Shown here piece by piece: positions 1-8,957 of a stretch of DNA of 64,000 bases. This DNA comes from Oscillospiraceae bacterium. GTDB lineage: Bacteria; Bacillota; Clostridia; Oscillospirales; Ruminococcaceae. Where the stretch lies: NCBI GenBank assembly GCA_017405465.1, contig JAFRAJ010000043.1:1-64000 (forward strand), written 5' to 3'. Position 1 is the stretch's first letter, and each line of letters opens with the position of its first letter. A model generated the notes under the pieces. That model was given only the letters and a program-made list of their open reading frames with translations, was not told where the DNA came from and ran no database searches. Made by a program: the position numbers and the translations under genes.

Positions 1-3
1 AAA

Positions 4-1194
4 ATGAGAGAATATCAGTTCAGATATTACACTCCTACTAAGGTCTTCTTTGGCGCAGGCGCAATAGAGCATCTCGATGAGTCTCTTGCACCGTACGGCA
101 AAAAGGTCCTCATGGTGTTCGACAAGAACACAGCTACAGCAACAGGAATCTATGACTATGTCACCAACCTGTTCAGAGAAAAAGGCTATCAGTGGTGGGA
201 GTATGATAAGGTAGACCCCAACCCCAGGCTGAGGTCCGTTATCGAAGGCGCAAAGATCTGCAAGGAGAACGACATTGAAGCCGTTCTTGCTATCGGCGGC
301 GGCTCCGTAATCGACTGCTCCAAGGCGATCCGCGCTGCAGCTTTCTTCCCCGGTGACCTCGATGATTATGACGGACTGTGGGCATGGGGTGCCACATTCG
401 GCGCAGTCACAAAGACCCTTCCCATGGTAGTCATCTGCACGATGGCATCCACCGGTTCCGAGATGGACGGCGGTGCAGTCATCACCAATGAGCACACCCA
501 TCAGAAGGGCGGCGCATTCCATGGCGACCTGTTCCTCCCTAATGTGTCCATTCTTGATCCTAAATACACATATTCAGTGCCGAAGAGGCATGTAGCGGCA
601 GGTGCAGCGGATATCTTCATCCACACCTCCGAGACATACTTCGATCCTGCAACCGATATCGATCTTGTTGACGGATTTGCAGAGAGCATCATGAAGACAG
701 TCGCCAAGTATGCTCCTATTGCTCTTAAGGAGCCTGAAAACTTTGAAGCCCGTGCGAACCTGATGTGGGCAGCACCCTGGGCTATCAATGGTCTTCTGAG
801 CGGCGGCCGCATGTCCGGCTGGACACTGCACGGTCTGCAGCACCCGATGGGCGCGTATCATGACATCATCCACGGCCAGGGACTTGCTATCCTGATGCCT
901 CACTGGATGCGTCACATTCTGAGCGATGCAACAGTCGACAGATTCGTAAGATACGGTGTAAACGTATTCGGAATCGATCCTTCTCTTGACAAGTATGAGA
1001 TCGCAAACAAGGCTATCGAAGCCACAGAAGATCTCTTCTTCAACCAGATGGAGATCCCGCGCACGCTTTCTGCTATCGGCATGACAGACCAGTACTTTGA
1101 TGAGATGGCCACCCAGGCCACTGCACGTCCGATGGGCATGTATGTACCTCTCACCAAGGAAGAAGTCATTGAGATCTACAAGGCTGCTCTTTAA
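4..1194 (+). CDS. Iron-containing alcohol dehydrogenase (butanol dehydrogenase-like)
   Basis: A 396-residue group III (iron-type) alcohol dehydrogenase, expected to interconvert aldehydes and primary alcohols with NAD(P)H in the cytoplasm. The nucleotide-binding GGGS lies at residues 98-101. The four metal ligands of the YqhD/BDH family are conserved with correct spacing: Asp203, His207, His276 and His290. Length matches the family. The start is only three bases from the window edge, so its ribosome binding site is not visible. A strong hairpin terminator follows, so it ends its transcript. Family assignment is firm. The in vivo substrate (butyraldehyde or another fermentation aldehyde) is inference. 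Confidence 0.93.
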   Translation: MREYQFRYYTPTKVFFGAGAIEHLDESLAPYGKKVLMVFDKNTATATGIYDYVTNLFREKGYQWWEYDKVDPNPRLRSVIEGAKICKENDIEAVLAIGGGSVIDCSKAIRAAAFFPGDLDDYDGLWAWGATFGAVTKTLPMVVICTMASTGSEMDGGAVITNEHTHQKGGAFHGDLFLPNVSILDPKYTYSVPKRHVAAGAADIFIHTSETYFDPATDIDLVDGFAESIMKTVAKYAPIALKEPENFEARANLMWAAPWAINGLLSGGRMSGWTLHGLQHPMGAYHDIIHGQGLAILMPHWMRHILSDATVDRFVRYGVNVFGIDPSLDKYEIANKAIEATEDLFFNQMEIPRTLSAIGMTDQYFDEMATQATARPMGMYVPLTKEEVIEIYKAAL

Positions 1195-1230
1195 TCCCGA
1201 CTTGTAGAATATTCTCATAAGAGATTAATG

Positions 1231-1275
1231 GCGGATCCCGTCTCAAAAACGGGATCCGCTTCTTATATGTTTCTT
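1231..1275 (+). terminator. Intrinsic terminator after the alcohol dehydrogenase
   Basis: An 11-bp perfect G+C-rich stem (1231-1241 with 1249-1259) around a 7-base loop is followed by a T-rich run. The rest of the gap to the next gene (about 1276-1440) is A+T rich. It holds no other feature I can support. Confidence 0.85.
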
Positions 1276-1451
1276 TTTTGATTATAACGAAATCAAGACT
1301 TGAAAGTGGTGTTTTTCAGGTCTCAGTATAAATGTTAAAATTGAATTACAGATTATCGTTATCAGAGTTATGACTATTGAACGGTTATGGTCTGTTCGTA
1401 TGAAAAAGGCAGACCAAGAACTATTATTATCCAACAAAGAGAGGAGATTTT

Positions 1452-2642
1452 ATGAAAGAGGACGTCAGACTGAATCAGGCGCTGTACTCATCTGTCATGG
1501 TGTTCGATCAGAACCGTCAGAACTCTCGGATGGAAAATGGTGAAAGAGTCTATTTTACTTCACCGAGAGGGTTTGAGACCACCGACGACGGCAGTATGGT
1601 GTTCCATTATTATGCTCCGGATGCAAAGAGCGTAGAGATCCGTGGGTGGGGCGGAACATTCCCAAAAGACAATCCTCATTTTCTTCAGAAACGTGAGGAC
1701 GGATGGTGGGAAGGAATAGTTCCTGCTTCAGAGATTGAACCAGGATTCCATTATCATGATGTGTATGTTGATGGTGTAAAGACGCTTAACCCGCGTGAAC
1801 CGATTGGGTACGGGGCAAGTCATTTTGCGAATTACTGTGATACACCTGATCCTGAGAACACATTCTATCTTCTTAAGGATGTTCCTCATGGAAGCGTACG
1901 TATGGAACTGTATCATTCTGATCTTTGCAATATGACAAGAAACTGCTGGGTCTATCTGCCTCCGAACTATGACAAAGAGCCTGACAAGAGGTATCCCGTC
2001 TGGTATCTGCATCATGGTGGCGGAGAAAATGAGGTGGGCTGGATCTGGCAGGGTAAAGTGAACCTCATTCTCGACAACCTGCTTGCGGCAGGTGAATGCG
2101 AAGAGATGATAGTTGTCATGAATTCCTTCGACACATTTGCACCTACAGAAGAAGACGGAGTGTTCAGAAACATTGAGTACTGTGACGTCCTGGCTAAGGA
2201 CTGTGTTCCTTTTATTGATAAGAAATACAGAACTCTGACTGACAGAGATCACCGCGCTGTTGCTGGTCTTTCTTTCGGTGTGGTGCATTCATATCTCGCT
2301 GCATTCAAGTATCCTGAACTGTTTGCATGGCTCGGCTGTTTCAGCGGACATATAATGCCGGTAAGCCCCAATGCGAACTATTTCGGCAGAACATTTGACT
2401 TCTCCGAAGTGTTCAAGAATAAAGACCTGTTCAACAGCCGTTTCAGACTCATGTGGCACGGCGGCGGTTTCAGGGAAGGTTTCGGAAAACCCAGGACAAT
2501 TCCTGGTGATGTGATGCCATACAACTGGGAAGAGTATAAAGCTGCAGGCTATCATGTGGACGGACAGGGGTACAGAGGCTTCCATGAATGGGATACCTGG
2601 CGTTTCTGTGCCAGGGATTTCGCCAAGAGATTGTTTAAATAG
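1452..2642 (+). CDS. Two-domain esterase (enterochelin/feruloyl-esterase-like), paralogue 1
   Basis: 396 residues. The N-terminal part (about 45-125) looks like the early Ig-like/CBM48 module found before esterase-D-type hydrolases. The C-terminal part is an alpha/beta hydrolase. The oxyanion region is HHGGG at 187-191 and the nucleophile motif is GLSFG with Ser274, where the two paralogues in this window have GLSMG. No signal peptide is visible, so a cytoplasmic role is likely. AGGAGA sits just before the ATG. The next gene is an 11-base-spaced paralogue, so the two form an operon. In this family members hydrolyse feruloyl or acetyl esters of plant polysaccharide fragments, or siderophore esters. 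Which applies here is not readable from sequence. Confidence 0.85.
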   Translation: MKEDVRLNQALYSSVMVFDQNRQNSRMENGERVYFTSPRGFETTDDGSMVFHYYAPDAKSVEIRGWGGTFPKDNPHFLQKREDGWWEGIVPASEIEPGFHYHDVYVDGVKTLNPREPIGYGASHFANYCDTPDPENTFYLLKDVPHGSVRMELYHSDLCNMTRNCWVYLPPNYDKEPDKRYPVWYLHHGGGENEVGWIWQGKVNLILDNLLAAGECEEMIVVMNSFDTFAPTEEDGVFRNIEYCDVLAKDCVPFIDKKYRTLTDRDHRAVAGLSFGVVHSYLAAFKYPELFAWLGCFSGHIMPVSPNANYFGRTFDFSEVFKNKDLFNSRFRLMWHGGGFREGFGKPRTIPGDVMPYNWEEYKAAGYHVDGQGYRGFHEWDTWRFCARDFAKRLFK

Positions 2643-2653
2643 GGAGGGTAGTC

Positions 2654-3805
2654 ATGAATAAGGATATTTTGAAAAATCAGACTATAAATTCTACACTGAC
2701 TTTCTTTGCTCCTTCATTCCAGATCGTGGATCCTCAGCCGGACGGAGGCCCTTTTGCATTTAAGCTTAAGGAAACCTTTAAGATGATGGAGCCTTGCAAG
2801 AACCTGGGAAACGGACGTGTTCGCCTTACATATTACAATCCGGATGCGAAGAGCGTCATCGTTGTGGGCAACGGAGGATCGTTCCCGGGTGAGCATCCTA
2901 TGACCAAGGATGAAGCAGGATATTGGACAGTGGAAGTGGAGACCACACCTGGGATCCATGTACACAGATATCTGGTGGACGGTGTACTGGTTCTTCACGA
3001 TCAGATGCCTCTTGTTTATTGTGCAGGAGAGCCGGCAAATGCCTTTGAATGTGTTGACGATGACTGCGGATGGTATCTTCTCCAGGATGTACCTCACGGT
3101 GATCTCAGAATGGAATATTACCGTTCTTCTCATACAGGACGCTATAAGGTTTGCTGGGTATACTGTCCGGCAGGATATGATGAAAATCCTGATAAGAAGT
3201 ATCCGGTACTCTATTTACAGCACGGAGCAGGAGAGGACGAGACCGGCTGGATAGATATGGGTAAAATGAACTATATCCTGGACAATCAGATAGCTGCAGG
3301 AGAGACACAGGAGATGCTGGTCGTCATGAACTATGGCTTTGCCCTCAGAGATGACGAGACACCGGCTCTCAGGAGCCCGGGATTCGAAAAAGAATTACTG
3401 GAAGACTGTATCCCGATGATCGAAGAAAAGTATCGTGTCAAAACAGATCGTGAGTCTCGTGCGATGGCAGGACTCTCTATGGGGTCGGCACAGTCACAGA
3501 GCATCGTTCTGAATCATCTGGACATGTTTGCTTATCTTGGTGTCATAATCGGCGGAATCGGAAGTGCTCCGATCGGAGTAAAAGCGGATGCCCTTAGTGA
3601 TCCTAAAGCACTTGGTAAGAAACTAAAAGTTTTCTACGCCTGCAACGGCGATCAGGAGCCAGGCTGCCAGGCGAGTCATGAGGCGATGGAGAAGATGGTC
3701 GCCGAAGGCCTGACATGCGGACGCCATGACATATTTGAAGGCTATCATGAACTGACTGTATGCCGTAAAGGACTTAAGGAGTTCCTCCCGTTGCTTTTTA
3801 AATAA
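2654..3805 (+). CDS. Two-domain esterase (enterochelin/feruloyl-esterase-like), paralogue 2
   Basis: 383 residues with the same architecture as its upstream neighbour: an Ig-like/CBM48-type N-terminal module, then an esterase-D-type alpha/beta hydrolase. The nucleophile is Ser275 in GLSMG and the oxyanion strand reads QHGAG. The shared block VPHG near residue 146 links the domains and recurs in all three paralogues in the window. A GGGAGGG ribosome binding site precedes the ATG. It is co-transcribed with the gene before it and ends at a strong bidirectional terminator. The C-terminal His expected for the triad is present in the GYHE segment. Substrate unknown. Confidence 0.85.
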   Translation: MNKDILKNQTINSTLTFFAPSFQIVDPQPDGGPFAFKLKETFKMMEPCKNLGNGRVRLTYYNPDAKSVIVVGNGGSFPGEHPMTKDEAGYWTVEVETTPGIHVHRYLVDGVLVLHDQMPLVYCAGEPANAFECVDDDCGWYLLQDVPHGDLRMEYYRSSHTGRYKVCWVYCPAGYDENPDKKYPVLYLQHGAGEDETGWIDMGKMNYILDNQIAAGETQEMLVVMNYGFALRDDETPALRSPGFEKELLEDCIPMIEEKYRVKTDRESRAMAGLSMGSAQSQSIVLNHLDMFAYLGVIIGGIGSAPIGVKADALSDPKALGKKLKVFYACNGDQEPGCQASHEAMEKMVAEGLTCGRHDIFEGYHELTVCRKGLKEFLPLLFK

Positions 3806-3817
3806 CATCCAAGAATA

Positions 3818-3880
3818 AAAAAAGGAGTTCAACCGGTAAACCGGCCAGATGGTCGGGTGGACGGAAGAACTCCTTTTTTT
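3818..3880. terminator. Bidirectional terminator between convergent genes
   Basis: A 13-base arm at 3818-3830 pairs with 3866-3878. A smaller CCGG-based hairpin lies inside the loop. A-tract on the left and T-tract on the right let it stop both the plus-strand esterase operon and the minus-strand peroxiredoxin transcript. Confidence 0.85.
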
Positions 3881-3960
3881 CAGTATTATGCTATATGGGA
3901 ATAGGAAAACTATCTTTTGAGGAACATTCCTCACTGCTAGAACTAAAAAGCCAGTGATTA

Positions 3961-4509
3961 TTACAAAAGAGAAAGAACTTCACTTACGGAAGGCATGTCG
4001 ACAATACTGGAAGCATAATGAGCATATTCTACGATGCCGTCCTGATTTACTATGAACATAGCCGGAAGCTGCTGTTCGTTTCCTTCATAGTCGCCATGCG
4101 AGAAACCGCATTCAGCGGCATTCTTGCCTTTTTCTCTTAGTGCATCCATATCGTTACCAACCAGTGACTGCATATCGGTTGCAGGCTCTATGGAAAGCAG
4201 ATCATAGATCTTTGCATCAGGATCGCAGATTATCTCAAATGGAAGAACAGTTTCAGTTTTTGCCAGGTCATTCTGAACATGTTCACGGTCGCTCTGCATT
4301 ACAACGAATACCTGAGCTCCTTTCTCCCTAAATTCTTCGTAGCGCTTGGCAATCAGATGCACATCATATCTGCATACAGTGCATCCGATATATCTCAGTA
4401 CCCAGAACACAGTCTTACCGCTAAGAACGGTAAGAGAATCCAGTTTGTCTCTCAGATGTGTATCGAATGTGAAATTGGGAAGACGCTCTCCCACAGACAG
4501 TTTAGCCAT
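3961..4509 (-). CDS. AhpC/TSA-family peroxiredoxin (thioredoxin-like)
   Basis: 182 residues with a thioredoxin-like fold. The redox centre reads IGCTVC, with Cys43 in the position of the peroxidatic cysteine and Cys46 making a CxxC pair. It would reduce peroxides at the expense of a thiol donor, a sensible protection for an anaerobe. The GAGGAG ribosome binding site is well placed. It is transcribed divergently from the FAD oxidoreductase at 4724 and stands alone. A role as a thiol-disulfide reductase cannot be excluded because of the CxxC. Confidence 0.8.
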   Translation of the reverse strand: MAKLSVGERLPNFTFDTHLRDKLDSLTVLSGKTVFWVLRYIGCTVCRYDVHLIAKRYEEFREKGAQVFVVMQSDREHVQNDLAKTETVLPFEIICDPDAKIYDLLSIEPATDMQSLVGNDMDALREKGKNAAECGFSHGDYEGNEQQLPAMFIVNQDGIVEYAHYASSIVDMPSVSEVLSLL

Positions 4510-4723
4510 TACGATCTCCTCTTTGTTAAATGAAATACAAAAGCAGGGTTGTACCGGAAAGTGAAACGATAAGTATTCATTTCTGGTGATCCCGCACTAT
4601 TTAATACTGATAATACTTTAACATAATACATTGCTCAGAACTACCTTAAAAAGTACAACTCAGCTATGCTACACTTATGACAGCTGAAGTTTGATTATTA
4701 ATTTGATTCTGGGAGGAATTGAC

Positions 4724-6262
4724 ATGGCCAATACTTATCTGGAAGAAGCGAGAGAGATACCGATATACGCTGACTGCGATCTGCTGGTAGTCGGTGCCGG
4801 TTCTGCCGGACAGGCTGCCGCAGTAGCTGCAGCCCGAGCAGGCTGCAAGAATGTGATTCTCATGGAGAGATACGGCTACATGGGAGGAGATGTGACCGGC
4901 GGATATGTGATCATGATGCCGAACCTTTCCTGGTATAACAAGCTCTTTGTAAGAGGTATTCAGGAAGAGTGGTTCAAGCGCCTGGAAAAGATCCCCGGAG
5001 CGGTGACATGCCCTTCAGAAGATGAGATAGGATCTACTGATCCTGCAAAAGTACACAGATGGAAATCATTTATCGACTGTGTAAGCAGAGGTACTTTTGA
5101 AGGCTGTAAGGAATCTCAGCTCGTCAGAGCACCATACTTCGAGCCAAACGAGCTCAAGATCGTTCTTGACGAGATGGTATATGAGCTCAGAGACAGGATC
5201 ACAGTGATGTATCACACTATGGGCGTAATGCCTGTAGTGGAAGACAACGTTATAAAAGGTGTTATATTTGAATCTAAAGAGGGAAGAAAACTCATCAGAG
5301 CCAAATTCGTTATAGACGCGACCGGAGACGGAGACGTATTTACCCGGGCAGGCGCACCTTATTCAGAACTATCAGAACTTGGGACCAGATCTACAGGAAC
5401 TGCTCTGGTGTGGAGAGCTGGCGGTGTTAACTGGAGCAAGTGGTATGAATGGCAGCAGGCACACCCCGAACTCATACCGGAGATCAGAAAAGCGATCACC
5501 AGTATCCAAGGATTTTCCGGCTTATTCGTTCCCAGCAACAATCCCAATATAGTATGGTTTAATAACAACCATAACCCGATGGATTGCTCAAAGATAGAAG
5601 ATCAGACACGTACAGAGATCGAGACCAGGCTCTCGATACACAAAGTCCTGGATTACCTGAAGGAAGTATGTCCTTATGTGTGGCAGGACGCGTATCTGTA
5701 TGATATCGCTCCGCAGCTGGGCACACGATGCTCCAAGAGACTTAAAGGCGAATATGTGATGACCGCTAATGATTTCGCTTTTGCAAAACAGCATGATGAT
5801 GTCATAGCATGGCACAGCACTATCTGCCAGATCAACGACTGCGGACCGGTCGAGATCCCGTACAGAGCGATCTTAGCTCAAAAAGTAGACAACCTTCTGG
5901 CACCCGGCAGACATCTGTCAACAGACAATGTGGCTATAGACTGGCTCAATCTTATCCCGCAGTGCACCGGTACCGGACAGGCGGCAGGTGTAGCAGCAGC
6001 TGTAGCGATAATGGATGGAGCTTCAGCCCATACTGTAGATATCAAGAAGGTACAGGATATACTGGCTGGAGAGCAGAACGTCCCGCTTCCGAGAAACGCT
6101 CATACTGATCCGAGCTATACTGAACTTGCGGAAGAGAAGCAATATGGTCTATATACAGCTGCAGCAAGATTAGCTAATGAGACCGGAGATGCTCTTGCAC
6201 ACAGGCAGGACGGACAGCAGGAGAGGAAGAGGGAACTGGAAGCTCAGACATCGCAGCACTGA
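4724..6262 (+). CDS. FAD-dependent oxidoreductase (FAD_oxidored family)
   Basis: 512 residues from the ATG at 4724, which has GGGAGG seven bases upstream. A TTG at 4691 in the same frame lacks a ribosome site and would add unconserved residues. The N-terminal Rossmann motif is GAGSAG at 24-29. A second FAD-contact motif, VIDATGDGD, is near residue 195. The C-terminal segment with APGRHLS resembles the family's last FAD-binding block. Members of this family oxidise or reduce small organic substrates; many stay uncharacterised. No obvious partner gene lies next to it. A mirror-symmetric terminator separates it from the convergent buk operon. Confidence 0.82.
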   Translation: MANTYLEEAREIPIYADCDLLVVGAGSAGQAAAVAAARAGCKNVILMERYGYMGGDVTGGYVIMMPNLSWYNKLFVRGIQEEWFKRLEKIPGAVTCPSEDEIGSTDPAKVHRWKSFIDCVSRGTFEGCKESQLVRAPYFEPNELKIVLDEMVYELRDRITVMYHTMGVMPVVEDNVIKGVIFESKEGRKLIRAKFVIDATGDGDVFTRAGAPYSELSELGTRSTGTALVWRAGGVNWSKWYEWQQAHPELIPEIRKAITSIQGFSGLFVPSNNPNIVWFNNNHNPMDCSKIEDQTRTEIETRLSIHKVLDYLKEVCPYVWQDAYLYDIAPQLGTRCSKRLKGEYVMTANDFAFAKQHDDVIAWHSTICQINDCGPVEIPYRAILAQKVDNLLAPGRHLSTDNVAIDWLNLIPQCTGTGQAAGVAAAVAIMDGASAHTVDIKKVQDILAGEQNVPLPRNAHTDPSYTELAEEKQYGLYTAAARLANETGDALAHRQDGQQERKRELEAQTSQH

Positions 6263-6311
6263 AGCTAAACTCTTTCCAAAGAATACCAGTCGCAGAATAA
6301 AACAATATGAT

Positions 6312-6350
6312 AAAAACGGATCGGTTCTATTCAGAGCCGATCCGTTTTTA
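6312..6350. terminator. Bidirectional terminator between FAD oxidoreductase and buk
   Basis: A 17-bp stem with one G-T pair surrounds a 4-5 base loop. It is flanked by A5 on the left and T5 on the right. It can serve the convergent transcripts on both strands. Confidence 0.87.
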
Positions 6351-6373
6351 TCGAGTGTATTCTTAGAAGGTAT

Positions 6374-7456
6374 TCAGAAAGGACGCTCAGCGGGCTCTTC
6401 GTATTTTTGGGCGTTTTCCTCTCCGCTGAGTACTCTTAAAGCACCGTCAGCCAGAGCCTGCATCTCATTCTCTCCTGGAATTATATACACAGGAGCTATG
6501 AATTTAACACGCTCTTCGATCATACCGGTAAAGTATTCGGAGTGAGCAATACCTCCTGTAAGAATGATCTGATCGACTTTCCCGTTGACGACTACAGACA
6601 GATTGGCGATCCCTTTGCTTACTGACAGAGCCATCGCTTCATACGCAAGTCTGGCTTCTTCATCTCCGTCTTTGATCCTTGCCTCGACTTTGCGGGTATC
6701 GCCTTCTCCAATAAGAGATATGAGCCCTGACTGTCTCTGCATTAGTTTCATCATGGAAGAGTAGTCGCGTCCTTCCATGCATGTATACTTGACCAGCTTA
6801 TAACCGGGTATCAATCCGCAGCGTTCAGAAGAGAAAGGGCCCTCGTCATCAGATACCATGTCGATGATCCTGCCGTTGGAATGCAGTGTAAGAGTTATAC
6901 CTCCTCCCAACTGAACGGCTATGAGATTCTGAGAACGGTAGTCGAGTCCTTTATCTTTGCAGTATTTCAGTGCGGCAGCCCTCATGTTCAGGTTGTGACC
7001 TTGACCGTGTCTCCGTATCTCTTTGATACCGGTGATGCGTGCGATCTCGATCATCTCATCCACTGTAACAGGGTCATAGATATATGCTTTTATCCCAAGA
7101 GGAACAGCGAGTCTGTACGCGATAGCAGCACCGAGATTACTGGCATGATGGTTTATCGGACGATGTTCAAGCACATCAAGCATCTCTTCATTGACTTCAT
7201 AAGCACCAGACGGCAGGGGAGGAAGAAGTCCGCCTCTTGACATGATACATGAAAGATCATCCAGTTTGTCGCCATGCAGTCTTACGGCATCAAGGACTGC
7301 TTCTGTCCTCATATCCAGCTGAGAGTATATGGTGGAAAAACTGTCTATAACTTTGGCATCGTGCTCGATATCCTGCTGCCATAGCTGATGGCTATCATCA
7401 TACATGGCTATCTTGGTGCTTTTGCTTCCGGGATTTATGACCAGGATTCTACTCAT
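6374..7456 (-). CDS. buk: Butyrate kinase
   Basis: 360 residues of the acetokinase superfamily. The N-terminal phosphate loop reads NPGSKSTK at 8-15, and a second nucleotide motif GGGITL lies near residue 200. It catalyses acyl phosphate + ADP to carboxylate + ATP. It overlaps the ptb stop by an ATGA junction, so the two are translationally coupled. It is the last gene of a four-gene minus-strand operon with iorA, iorB and ptb. That context suggests branched-chain or aromatic acyl phosphates rather than only butyryl phosphate (inference). A terminator follows. Confidence 0.93.
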   Translation of the reverse strand: MSRILVINPGSKSTKIAMYDDSHQLWQQDIEHDAKVIDSFSTIYSQLDMRTEAVLDAVRLHGDKLDDLSCIMSRGGLLPPLPSGAYEVNEEMLDVLEHRPINHHASNLGAAIAYRLAVPLGIKAYIYDPVTVDEMIEIARITGIKEIRRHGQGHNLNMRAAALKYCKDKGLDYRSQNLIAVQLGGGITLTLHSNGRIIDMVSDDEGPFSSERCGLIPGYKLVKYTCMEGRDYSSMMKLMQRQSGLISLIGEGDTRKVEARIKDGDEEARLAYEAMALSVSKGIANLSVVVNGKVDQIILTGGIAHSEYFTGMIEERVKFIAPVYIIPGENEMQALADGALRVLSGEENAQKYEEPAERPF

Positions 7457-8367
7457 TTATTTCCTCCATCGGCTACCAGTACTGCTACTGCAATGGAATA
7501 GAATTTCTCTTCTGCAGAAGATCCTCTTGAAGTGAGGACTATAGGAACTTTTGCACCTACGACGATCCCACCGAGAAGAGCGCTGCAGGTAACAGTCCAG
7601 CATTTGCCGAGTATATTCCCGGCAGCTATATCCGGAACGACAAGAATATCAAAATCACCGCAGTACGGGCAGTCATAATGCTTCTTTTGGGCGATAGATC
7701 CGCTCATTGCAAGATCATAGCTTATAGGTCCTTCAACTATACATCCTGTGATCTCGCCGTTTCGGTTCATCTGTTTGAGAGCGTCGGCGTCCACAGTTTC
7801 CTGCATCTTGGGGTTGACTGTCTCGACCGCAGCCAGGACTGCGACCTTCGGACAATCGTTCCCGATGGCATGAAGGGCACTTACCGCGTTCTCGATTATC
7901 GCCTTCTTTTCTTCAAGTGTTGGATAAAGGAGCATCCCGCCGTCTGTCTGTATTATGAAATGGTCTGTTCCGGGAACTCTGTCAAAGAAACCGACATGGC
8001 TCATGACAGAGCCGGTACGCAGGCCGTTCTCTTTATTGACGACAGGCTTCAGGATATCACGGGTCTCGATCATTCCTTTCATAAGAACAGAAGCTTTTCC
8101 GTCACGTACAAGCTCTACAGCTTTCTGCCCTTCCTCTCCATTGGAAGCCTGAACTATATCAAACTGTCGCGGATCTCTTCCAAGTTTTATAAGCAGAGAG
8201 GATATTTGTTCTTTTTCACCTACCAGTACAGGTTCAGCTATACCTCCGTCAAGAGCGTCAAGAACTGATTCCAGTACTGCTTCATCCGCAGCACCTGCAA
8301 CAGCCATTCTGGCTTTGGTAGGCAGCTGTTTCGCTGCTTCAGCGATCTCTTCAAAATGTCTGAACAT
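7453..8367 (-). CDS. ptb: Phosphate butyryltransferase
   Basis: 304 residues of the phosphate acetyl/butyryltransferase family. It converts acyl-CoA plus phosphate to acyl phosphate and CoA, feeding butyrate kinase. Length and the C-terminal glycine-rich segment (VPDIAAGNILGK) match the family. It lies 13 bases downstream of iorB and overlaps buk by four bases. Proximity to the keto-acid:ferredoxin oxidoreductase genes implies that the acyl-CoA comes from oxidative decarboxylation of 2-keto acids. Substrate range is inference. Confidence 0.93.
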   Translation of the reverse strand: MFRHFEEIAEAAKQLPTKARMAVAGAADEAVLESVLDALDGGIAEPVLVGEKEQISSLLIKLGRDPRQFDIVQASNGEEGQKAVELVRDGKASVLMKGMIETRDILKPVVNKENGLRTGSVMSHVGFFDRVPGTDHFIIQTDGGMLLYPTLEEKKAIIENAVSALHAIGNDCPKVAVLAAVETVNPKMQETVDADALKQMNRNGEITGCIVEGPISYDLAMSGSIAQKKHYDCPYCGDFDILVVPDIAAGNILGKCWTVTCSALLGGIVVGAKVPIVLTSRGSSAEEKFYSIAVAVLVADGGNK

Positions 8368-8380
8368 AACTATACTCCTT

Positions 8381-8953
8381 TTACATGTTGTAGCCGGTTT
8401 CGTATGCTCTCAGATTGATATCAACAGTTCTTTCAGGAACATTAGAAGCAACTAGTGACCTCCAGTCAACAGTTTTGTCAAGTCTCATGGTCTTAACGAG
8501 CTTACCGAGAAGCACGATGTTCTGACATCTGCTGTTTCCGAGTTTTTCTGCGGTTCTGAAGGCTTCTATGACGATAGTATTAGGAACCATTTTGCGAAGC
8601 TGATCCAGTGCATCAAATGGATATGTGCTTGCCCCAGTCAATACCGGCACAGAATAGATTTCATAATCATCGGTGATAAGTGTACCTCCTGCTTTCAGCA
8701 TCGGCAGTGCGCGGACAGCCTCCGATTTCTCAAAAGATATGACTACATCCGCTTCTGCCTCTCCAAAGTTGGGAGAATAGACGTCATCACCATACCTGAT
8801 CATAGTAGTGACAGAACCTCCGCGCTGCGACATTCCGTGGATCTCTGACATCTTGACGTCATAACCCATTTCAGCAAAACCTGCGGAAAGGATCTTGGAG
8901 ATCAGTATGGTTCCCTGACCGCCTACGCCGATCAATAATATGCTCTTTGTCAT
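8381..8953 (-). CDS. iorB: Indolepyruvate ferredoxin oxidoreductase, beta subunit
   Basis: 190 residues, the gamma-type domain of 2-oxoacid:ferredoxin oxidoreductases. The N-terminal GVGGQG motif (9-14) and the HGMSQRGG segment are typical of IorB. With IorA it decarboxylates aryl or branched 2-keto acids to acyl-CoA, passing electrons to ferredoxin. It starts four bases after the iorA stop, as expected for a stoichiometric heterodimer. Confidence 0.93.
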   Translation of the reverse strand: MTKSILLIGVGGQGTILISKILSAGFAEMGYDVKMSEIHGMSQRGGSVTTMIRYGDDVYSPNFGEAEADVVISFEKSEAVRALPMLKAGGTLITDDYEIYSVPVLTGASTYPFDALDQLRKMVPNTIVIEAFRTAEKLGNSRCQNIVLLGKLVKTMRLDKTVDWRSLVASNVPERTVDINLRAYETGYNM

Positions 8954-8957
8954 TTCT

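Noticed and set aside
574-1218. Long minus-strand frame opposite the alcohol dehydrogenase
   Set aside because: It is a shadow of a conserved gene, with no ribosome site or family features.
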